In this document: positions 55,442 to 62,308 of the stretch, one piece after another
How the letters are laid out: each line of letters starts with the position of its first letter
How positions within the stretch are numbered: the first letter of the stretch is position 1
Assembly (NCBI RefSeq): GCF_039521565.1
Contig: NZ_BAAACP010000002.1
Span: forward strand, 248,001 to 312,000
Direction of reading: 5' to 3'
Length of the DNA stretch: 64,000 bases
DNA from: Paraclostridium tenue
GTDB taxonomy: Bacteria; Bacillota; Clostridia; Peptostreptococcales; Peptostreptococcaceae
The notes under the pieces: model-generated
What the model saw: the letters and a program-made list of their open reading frames with translations, nothing else
Told to the model about the DNA's origin: nothing
Database searches by the model: none
Translations under genes and position numbers: made by a program

Positions 55442-56482
55442 TTATTTTTTCTTTTTAGATTTTATTTTCTTAAAGACTCCTACACCAGCTACACATCCAG
55501 CTCCTAAAACTCCAAAACTTACTACTGAATCTTTTTTGCCTTGTTTTTTACCTTCATCGTATTTTGCTTGTATTTCAGATTTTATTGGTTCAAACTTTTT
55601 ATCAATATTTAATTCTTTATTTTCACGACCTTGGTCAAAGCTTGCCTGTAAAATATCATTTCTATCTTCATTACCCTTTTTGTAACCTTCTTCATAACTA
55701 GATTTATATGATGGTTCTATATTATTATTAGGTTTATTTAATAAACCATCATTATATCCTTTAGTTTTATATTCTTCGTTTTTAAGTTGTGTATATTTTT
55801 CTTCATAAGCTTTTTTATAAGCATCTATGTAAATAGAATCTGTGTTTTCTTCGAATGTTCTATCCTTTTTATTTTCTTCACAATCTTTTATTGCAAGATT
55901 AGTATATTCTTTTATTTTGTTTTCTTTGTATTCTTCATTTCCTTTTTCAAAGTTTTCTTCATATGATTTTACTACTGTTTCTTGTTTATATATATTATCA
56001 TGCTTGTTTTCTTTTCCGTCTTTGTATCCTTTTTCTTGTGCTTGTTGTATTTCTTGTTCTATTTTAAGTTTACCTTTTTCAAAGGCATCATTATAAGCTT
56101 GTCTATATTCTGATTCATAGCTACCAGAGTAGTTATATTCATTGTTGTTTTTCATATTATAACCATCATTGTAACCTGCATTTGAACCTTTTTCTATTAT
56201 GCTTTGTTTTGATGGTCCACTAGATACTGACTTTTTTTGTGAAGCACTTGAGCTTTGATTTGATGAAGATGAACTTGAATTTCCTCCTTTGTATGGACAA
56301 CCGTTAGTATGTAGATGTGCTGGGTGTCCTCCACAATGATAGTGATATGGACCTAATCCTGACCTATTTTTGTTGTCTCTATGACCACCAGATGCGTCTG
56401 TTCTTCCTGGATGTGCATCTACTATTAGTGCTTGAGAGCATATCATAAGTGCTGATGCAAATATTATAAATCTTTTTTTCAT
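55442..56482 (-). CDS. Secreted YHYH-domain protein with Tyr/Gly repeats and C-terminal anchor
   Basis: 346 residues. A signal peptide (1-23, ending VDA) is followed by HPGRTDASGGHRDNKN (24-39) and the YHYH motif (46-49) with Cys50 and a second His/Cys cluster (HLHTNGCPY), the YHYH domain, likely a metal site. A Ser-rich linker (69-95) leads to about seven imperfect repeats of the type GYNDGYN / AYNDAFEKGK / GYKDGKENK / GYNDGLLNK (about 100-310), very rich in Lys, Glu, Tyr and Asn. A C-terminal hydrophobic helix and KKIKSKKKK tail anchor it. AAAGGA SD. Confidence 0.78.
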   Translation of the reverse strand: MKKRFIIFASALMICSQALIVDAHPGRTDASGGHRDNKNRSGLGPYHYHCGGHPAHLHTNGCPYKGGNSSSSSSNQSSSASQKKSVSSGPSKQSIIEKGSNAGYNDGYNMKNNNEYNYSGSYESEYRQAYNDAFEKGKLKIEQEIQQAQEKGYKDGKENKHDNIYKQETVVKSYEENFEKGNEEYKENKIKEYTNLAIKDCEENKKDRTFEENTDSIYIDAYKKAYEEKYTQLKNEEYKTKGYNDGLLNKPNNNIEPSYKSSYEEGYKKGNEDRNDILQASFDQGRENKELNIDKKFEPIKSEIQAKYDEGKKQGKKDSVVSFGVLGAGCVAGVGVFKKIKSKKKK

Positions 56483-56595
56483 ATGTTGCTAAATCCTTTC
56501 TTGTTTTTTGCCTCAATCATTTTACCATTTTTTGGTTAGAAATTTAAGTATTTTTATTCTGCATTTTTCGACATTTAGTTAATTTTATTTTTTAT

Positions 56596-56623
56596 AAAAA
56601 AAGAGTAGCTTATGCTACTCTTT
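56596..56623 (-). terminator. Terminator of the small hypothetical gene
   Basis: AAAGAGTAGC / GCTACTCTTT, 10-bp stem, 4-base loop, overlapping the stop codon of the 63-residue gene, with A/T runs on both sides. Confidence 0.85.
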
Positions 56624-56813
56624 ATCTGTGTTTTAGGTAAACTAAGTGTTTTTCTATTTTTTCATTGTTTTTTATTGTTACTTCGTATTCGTTGTAGTGT
56701 GCATTGTGTGGTTTTGTGTATTTGCATTCTAGTACGTTTTCGTTGTCTTCTAGTTGTAGTAGTTCTGTGTCTTTTAGAAATTTTCTATTTATTAATCTCA
56801 TTAATTCTTCCAA
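56622..56813 (-). CDS. Small hypothetical protein
   Basis: 63 residues from a TTG start at 56813 with AAGGGGGA 6 bases upstream. Charged and mixed, with Tyr-rich end (HNAHYNEYEVTIKNNEKIEKHLVYLKHR), no membrane segment. Not a family I recognise. The strong SD and terminator make it a real gene. Confidence 0.6.
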   Translation of the reverse strand: MEELMRLINRKFLKDTELLQLEDNENVLECKYTKPHNAHYNEYEVTIKNNEKIEKHLVYLKHR

Positions 56814-57058
56814 TGTAATCCCCCTTTTCTAGTTAATAAGCACTCTGTTTCTTCATATTCAGTTCCATCTGAAATAACAGATAATAACTATAAGATAGAT
56901 TATCTAAAAAATATTTATAACGAATAGTTAAATAAAATGATTAAATTTTTATAACTCAGTTGATTTAGATGGTATACTATCTATATTCTTACATCAAATT
57001 TGGCTATGTTAATTGAAGATAATAGTGATTTTTAATAAAATATGAATAGGAGATGAGG

Positions 57059-57733
57059 ATGAAATATATGGAACCTACAAACATACTAGATAAAATTTCT
57101 GATGGGAAATTATATGATATTGAAGATATAGTAAAAGCAGACACATGTGGTTGTGATGGATGTAATGATTGTTGCTTAGATGTTGGAGATCTTGTGGTTC
57201 TTACACCTTTTGATGTATATGAAATAGTAAATTATTTAGGTGTTAAATTTGATGATTTATTAGGAGATAAGATTGAACTTATCCAAAATAATAAAATTTC
57301 ACTACCATATTTAAAGATGCAAGATAATAATAAATGTAGTTTTTTAAATGAAAACGGTAGATGTATAATCCATTCTAAACGACCAAATATTTGTCGTATA
57401 TTTCCTCTTGGAAGAGTGTACCAAGATAATGATTTTAAATACTTTTTACAGATAGGCAATTGTCCTAAAGAGGATTTAAAAGATGTTAAGGTCAGCGATT
57501 GGATCGGAATTGAAAACTATAATGAAAATAAAAGATTTATTTTAGAGTGGTATAAACTTACTAAGGCATTAGCTTTTCGTTTAAAGTTTGTTAGAGATGA
57601 AAAAGAAATTGAGGAAATTAATCAAATTCTATTAGATAGCTGTTATCGTATTAATGTAGAAGAAGGAGAGAATTTTTATTCTGTATTTCTACAATGTTTA
57701 CCTAATATAAAAAAGAGATTAGGAATTATTTAA
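57059..57733 (+). CDS. YkgJ family cysteine-cluster protein
   Basis: About 224 residues. Cysteine motifs CGCDGCNDCC near residues 30-40, then CSFLNENGRCIIHSKRPNICRIFPLG at about 97-122, define the CxxCxxCC/YkgJ family (Zn or Fe-S binding, function unknown). Start at 57059 chosen because AGGAG lies 6 bases upstream; three ATGs are close together. Own terminator follows. Confidence 0.85.
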   Translation: MKYMEPTNILDKISDGKLYDIEDIVKADTCGCDGCNDCCLDVGDLVVLTPFDVYEIVNYLGVKFDDLLGDKIELIQNNKISLPYLKMQDNNKCSFLNENGRCIIHSKRPNICRIFPLGRVYQDNDFKYFLQIGNCPKEDLKDVKVSDWIGIENYNENKRFILEWYKLTKALAFRLKFVRDEKEIEEINQILLDSCYRINVEEGENFYSVFLQCLPNIKKRLGII

Positions 57734-57738
57734 ATTTT

Positions 57739-57777
57739 AAATACCCCTAGGTCGTAAAATTCGACTTAGGGGTATTT
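57739..57777. terminator. Terminator of the YkgJ-family gene (hairpin copy A)
   Basis: AAATACCCCTAGGTCG / CGACTTAGGGGTATTT, 16-bp stem (one G:T) with a 7-base loop; GC-rich for this region. Confidence 0.88.
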
Positions 57778-57825
57778 AATTTGTTAAATTATTAGTTTTG
57801 TAAATCCATCTCTAATATTTCATCT

Positions 57826-57911
57826 TACTAGGTATTACCCCCTCTTACCCCTACCTCGTAAAACACGAGAGGGTTATATAAAGGATATAGTGTTTCACTA
57901 TACCCTCTTAA
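57826..57911. repeat. Second GC-rich hairpin cluster, related to the terminator at 57739
   Basis: This stretch repeats TACCCCTA-xx-TCGTAAAA with the same spacing as copy A (57742-57759 and 57846-57863, differing only at the two middle bases). It also has CTCGT / ACGAG, TATAGTG / CACTATA and AGAGGGT / ACCCTCT pairings. The remaining 57912-58063 is AT-rich with nothing I can support. Confidence 0.6.
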
Positions 57912-58063
57912 CTATAATATTTTATTTGAAAATTTATTTTTTTAATAAACTCGCAAATTATCTCTACCTTATAAGCTCATAATTTAGACTATATTCTATC
58001 TATTTTTCTAATTTATATATTATTTTTATCTTATCTAATATATTTAATTATGTATTGTAGTAA

Positions 58064-58144
58064 TTAATTCCTTTCATATCTTAAAACTTCGACAGGATTA
58101 TTAGTGGATTTACTAAATATCAAATTAAAACTTTTTAAATTTCC
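58064..58144 (-). pseudogene. Relic of a permease C-terminus (FtsX-like), reverse strand
   Basis: The reverse strand reads FSKSTNNPVEVLRYERN and then a stop (58064-58066); a stop also lies 27 codons earlier. NPVEVLRYE at the very end of a protein is the typical ending of FtsX/MacB-type ABC permeases (usually NPIEALRYE). No start, no SD and no upstream body remain, so this looks like the stump of a gene removed when the dnd island came in. Confidence 0.45.
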
Positions 58145-58235
58145 TTAGTATATGATATAATTATAATTTAGGATAAGTATATAATTTTACTAATTAATAC
58201 GACAAAAATATCTAATAGAAAGGATATGAATATAT

Positions 58236-59699
58236 ATGGCTGTTAATTATTTTGACAATTATACATTAGAAGCCATCTGTGCCGAAATGCAAGCCGTATA
58301 TCTAAATGATAATAGACCTTGGATCATAGGGTACAGTGGCGGTAAGGATAGTAGCTGTTTAACCGAACTTACGTTCAGAATGCTAATGAATCTTCCTAAA
58401 GAAAAAAGACACAAACCGGTTTATATAGTGTCTTCGGATACTCTTATCGAGAATCCAGTAATACTTGAATATCTTAGAGATAATATAAATAAGATGAATG
58501 AAAGTGCTGATAAACACAAATTGCCTATAGAAGCACGAATTGTATACCCTGAATTTCACGATAGTTTCTGGGCTAATATAATCGGTAAAGGCTATCCAAC
58601 TCCTAAGTCTATACAATATCGTTGGTGTACGGAAAGATTAAAAATAAAACCTTCTAATAAATTTATACAAGATAAATTAGAAAATGAAGATGTAGTTATA
58701 TTACTTGGAGTTCGTAAAGATGAAAGTTCTGCTAGAAAAGCTAGAATCGAAAAAAGAGAAATAGAAGGTTACCTTCTTACTCCTCATCAAACACTTAGAA
58801 GCAAAAATCATTTAGCTTATGTGTATACTCCTATAGTAGATTTTACTACTGCCGATGTTTGGGATGTGCTAATTAATACTAACGATAATATATTAGAAGA
58901 AGCTAATGATGGATTTGGTTCTACTGCAACATCATGGGGAACTGATACTATGGAACTATTCCACATGTATACTAAAGGTTCTGGAGATTCTGGAGAATGT
59001 CCGTTTATAGCAGATGAATCTAGCGCTAAAAGTAGTTGTGGTAATAGTAGATTCGGTTGTTGGATTTGTACTGTCGTTAAAGAAGACAAATCTTTAAACG
59101 GATTTATACAATCAGGACATGATGAGCTTAAATCATTACGTGAATTCAGAAATTGGATATTAGGTGAAAGAGATCTTCCTGAAAATCGTAAAAAACATAA
59201 AAGAAATGGTTCTGTTGTAATCAGAGATGGACGTGTAATGTTTGGTCCATTTACATTTGAAGCTAGACAAAAAATACTTAGAAAACTACTTCAAACACAA
59301 ATTGAGATGCAAAAGTTTTATCCTGATATCGAACTTATAACTTTAGAAGAGTTAAAAGCTATAGATGAAATTTGGGATAATGAAGAAGATCTAACATCTA
59401 CAACATTAATAGATATATATAAAGAAGTAACTGGTAAAGACCTTCCTTGGTCTACTTATAAAAAACCTATATTTGATGCCTCTACTTTATGTATCATAAA
59501 AGAAAAATGTGATGATTATAACATAAATCATGACTTGTTTAATAAATTGATAATAGATACTAATAAATACAAGCATTTTAGCAATACTATTAAGCTAAAA
59601 AATGCAGTAAATAAAACTTTAAATCAACAATGGCTTCATCAAGACATTGTTAGAAAAATTGAAGAAGAAAGTAGCAAGGAGTTAGACAATGAAAATTAA
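58236..59699 (+). CDS. dndC: DNA phosphorothioation protein DndC (PAPS reductase-like)
   Basis: DndC is the ATP pyrophosphatase/sulfur-transfer enzyme of DNA phosphorothioation. The 487-residue protein has the PP-loop SGGKDS (34-39) and the iron-sulfur cysteines C131, C255, C268, C275 and C278 (RWCTERLK, GECPF, SSCGNSRFGCWIC). AAAGGA lies before the ATG, and a TATAAT box at 58156-58161 may be the promoter. First gene of dndCDE. No dndB lies upstream; dndA is presumably replaced by an IscS elsewhere in the genome. Confidence 0.93.
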   Translation: MAVNYFDNYTLEAICAEMQAVYLNDNRPWIIGYSGGKDSSCLTELTFRMLMNLPKEKRHKPVYIVSSDTLIENPVILEYLRDNINKMNESADKHKLPIEARIVYPEFHDSFWANIIGKGYPTPKSIQYRWCTERLKIKPSNKFIQDKLENEDVVILLGVRKDESSARKARIEKREIEGYLLTPHQTLRSKNHLAYVYTPIVDFTTADVWDVLINTNDNILEEANDGFGSTATSWGTDTMELFHMYTKGSGDSGECPFIADESSAKSSCGNSRFGCWICTVVKEDKSLNGFIQSGHDELKSLREFRNWILGERDLPENRKKHKRNGSVVIRDGRVMFGPFTFEARQKILRKLLQTQIEMQKFYPDIELITLEELKAIDEIWDNEEDLTSTTLIDIYKEVTGKDLPWSTYKKPIFDASTLCIIKEKCDDYNINHDLFNKLIIDTNKYKHFSNTIKLKNAVNKTLNQQWLHQDIVRKIEEESSKELDNEN

Positions 59700-61848
59700 T
59701 AAGCTTAAACTTAAAAACTTTAGATCTTATGAAGAAGAAACTGTCTTTGATTTTGCTACTATTAATGATAAAAACATCATATTAGTTGGTGGTAAAAATG
59801 GAGCTGGTAAATCTACAATATTTGAAGCTATAAAAGTATGTATATATGGACCTATGGCTTATAAATATCAAGGTTTTAACTCTTCATATATATCTAAAAT
59901 TAAATCAAATATTAATAATAACTCACTTAAATCTGATTTTGTAGATACTTTTGTATCTATAGATTTAGAAATAAGCGAAGGTACAGAAAAAAATACTTAT
60001 ACATTAGTTAGAAAATGGACATTTATAAATAAAAAATTAGATGAAACATTTTTAGTTTATAAAAACTTCTCACCTACTCCTTTAGATAATGAAGATCTTA
60101 ACTATTTTGAAAATTATATAACATCAATTATATCTCCTAAAATATTTGAGTTTTTCTTCTTTGATGGTGAGCATCTTTCAGAATTTTTCATAGGTAAAAA
60201 TTCTAATGTACATTTAAAGCAATCACTTTTATCACTTTGTAATTTTGATACATTTGATGTATTAAAAAACACTGTAATCTCAAGCATTAAAAACAGTAAA
60301 AATAATGATACTGAAATAGAATTAGCTAAAATAAACTACCTAAGTTTAGAAGAAGAGTTGGCTAATCTTAAATTAGAAGAAATCAGCTTAACTGATGATT
60401 TAACAGAGGTTTCAAGCGAACTTGATGACTTAAAACAAAAACACATACAATTAGAAAAAGATTTTAGAAAAAAAGGTGGAATCCTTGCAGAAGAAAGATC
60501 CCTTTTAAGTAAAAGATCTATAGAACTTGAAGCTAGGAGATCTATCATAAATCAATCTATTAAAGATTTCTGTAATGATATGCTTCCATTTTTAATTGTA
60601 AAAAATCAAGTTTTAAACCTAAAAACTCAAATTAAAAGTGAAAGTGATAACCTTATATACTCTCAGCTTAAAGATAAATTATCTACAGAGTATTTAAAGA
60701 ATCTACTTTTAGATAGATTAACTAATGTTAATATAGATGAAATAGCTATGACTGTTTCTGATGCTTTAATAGATGATATAAAACCTGATAATCAAGATGA
60801 TAATTTTAAAGTTATACATAATCTTTCAAATGATGAAAGTAGTTCTTTATTATCATTAATAAATATTATTGAAGAATTTGATAATACATCTATACTTTCT
60901 TTATTTGATGAACATAGAAGTATAGGTGAAGAATTATCTGAGATAAGATTTAAATTAAATAATAGTCTTGAAGATGAGTCTTTGAATAAATATATAAGTG
61001 AAATAACTGGTTTATCAAATAAAATCGGTCACTTATCTGAGATTAAAAATAGCTTAAGTCATAAGTTAGAAGATTTAGAACTATTAATCGCTAATACTAA
61101 TTCTAATAAAGAAAAATCAAAAGCTAAGTATACAGAATTACTTCAATCTAATAAGGTTGTTGATATGTCCTCTGATATGATACTTATGTTAGATGATATA
61201 ATATCAACTTTAACTGAAAGTAAGACAAAAGAAATTCAAAATAACTTTATGCATATATTTAGAAAAATTATACGTAAGGATAATTTTATAGACTTTATAG
61301 ATATAGATAATGATTTTAATGCATCTTTATATATAAATAAAATGTATAGTTCTCTTGAAATAGAAAACCTAATAGAAAATATAGGTTATGATGAAATGGA
61401 GAAAAAGTTAGGTAACTTATTCTTTGAAGATTTGTTTGCTGAATATGGAGTTAAAAATCGTTCAGAGTTACTTAACAAAGTTAAAAAAAATACTCAATCA
61501 TCATTTATAACTTTAAGAACAAAAGTTGATATAAATGGATTCTCTAGTGGAGAGAAGCAAATCTATATACTTTGTTTATACTGGGCTTTACTTAAAGCTT
61601 CTGATATAGAGATACCATTTATAATAGATACTCCTTATGCTAGAATAGATGAAACTCATAGAAATAATATTACTAGTGAGTATTTCTCTACTATAAGTGA
61701 TCAGGTTATTATTTTATCTACTAATACAGAGATAGATGAAAAATCTTATAAAGATATTAAACCTAGATTAAATGGTGAGTATTTAATTGAGTATGACGAT
61801 ATAAATAGAAAGACAATACAAACTGAAGGATACTTTTTTGAGGTGTAA
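59689..61848 (+). CDS. dndD: DNA phosphorothioation ATPase DndD (SMC/RecN-like)
   Basis: 719 residues with head-domain halves at the ends. Walker A is GGKNGAGKST (34-43), the Q-loop region contains FFFDGEHLSEFF, the ABC signature is FSSGEKQ (about 618-624), and Walker B is FIIDTPYARID (644-654). A long coiled coil with hinge fills 215-490. DndD provides ATPase activity to open or nick DNA during sulfur insertion. It overlaps dndC by 11 bases, so it is translationally coupled. Confidence 0.95.
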   Translation: MKINKLKLKNFRSYEEETVFDFATINDKNIILVGGKNGAGKSTIFEAIKVCIYGPMAYKYQGFNSSYISKIKSNINNNSLKSDFVDTFVSIDLEISEGTEKNTYTLVRKWTFINKKLDETFLVYKNFSPTPLDNEDLNYFENYITSIISPKIFEFFFFDGEHLSEFFIGKNSNVHLKQSLLSLCNFDTFDVLKNTVISSIKNSKNNDTEIELAKINYLSLEEELANLKLEEISLTDDLTEVSSELDDLKQKHIQLEKDFRKKGGILAEERSLLSKRSIELEARRSIINQSIKDFCNDMLPFLIVKNQVLNLKTQIKSESDNLIYSQLKDKLSTEYLKNLLLDRLTNVNIDEIAMTVSDALIDDIKPDNQDDNFKVIHNLSNDESSSLLSLINIIEEFDNTSILSLFDEHRSIGEELSEIRFKLNNSLEDESLNKYISEITGLSNKIGHLSEIKNSLSHKLEDLELLIANTNSNKEKSKAKYTELLQSNKVVDMSSDMILMLDDIISTLTESKTKEIQNNFMHIFRKIIRKDNFIDFIDIDNDFNASLYINKMYSSLEIENLIENIGYDEMEKKLGNLFFEDLFAEYGVKNRSELLNKVKKNTQSSFITLRTKVDINGFSSGEKQIYILCLYWALLKASDIEIPFIIDTPYARIDETHRNNITSEYFSTISDQVIILSTNTEIDEKSYKDIKPRLNGEYLIEYDDINRKTIQTEGYFFEV

Positions 61849-61850
61849 TT

Positions 61851-62234
61851 ATGGGATTTAGACTTAAAACATCAACACAAACAAAAGATATATTTGAAGA
61901 ATTAGGTTCTAGAATGAATTTAAAGCCATTTGCACTTTGTAAGCTTGCAATTTCTGTGTCTTTAACTAATGAGGAACCTATTGAAAATTATAAAAGTACT
62001 GATAATAACGGGCTTGAATTAAATAGACAAACTATAACAGCTCAGTATGATGGGTTATTTAAAACTTTGCTTGAACAACATGCTGGTAAAAGTTTAACTG
62101 ATGATGAGTATTTTCCTACGCATGCTAAGCTTCATATTGATAGAGGTGCTGTTATGCTTAAGAATAAGTATAATTATTCTAGTAATTTAGAACATTTTAT
62201 TAGGCAAGTAGTCAATAATGATATAAGTATATAA
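61851..62234 (+). CDS. dndE: DNA phosphorothioation protein DndE
   Basis: 127 residues, all-helical ribbon-helix-helix-like, starting GFRLKTSTQTKDIFEELGSRM and with the conserved NRQTITAQYDGLFKTLLEQHAGKSLTDDEYFPTHAKLHIDRG region. DndE binds nicked dsDNA in the modification complex. 2 bases after dndD, with GAGGTGTAATT before the ATG. Last gene of the operon, followed by a bidirectional terminator. Confidence 0.93.
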   Translation: MGFRLKTSTQTKDIFEELGSRMNLKPFALCKLAISVSLTNEEPIENYKSTDNNGLELNRQTITAQYDGLFKTLLEQHAGKSLTDDEYFPTHAKLHIDRGAVMLKNKYNYSSNLEHFIRQVVNNDISI

Positions 62235-62237
62235 GTT

Positions 62238-62277
62238 AAAACAAGGCTAATACATAGGTAGTTATTAGCCTTGTTTT
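62238..62277. terminator. Bidirectional terminator between dndE and the DUF262 gene
   Basis: AAAACAAGGCTAATA / TATTAGCCTTGTTTT, 15-bp perfect stem with a 10-base loop. Confidence 0.92.
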
Positions 62278-62308
62278 AATATTTTATACTTATTTGTTAT
62301 ATTAAATA

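Noticed and set aside
56801..56887. A reverse-strand frame ending GTEYEETECLLTRKGGLHWKN upstream of the small hypothetical gene
   Set aside because: Only 29 codons, no start codon and a stop on both sides. It covers the SD and start of the next gene, so coding is not supported; it could be a relic.
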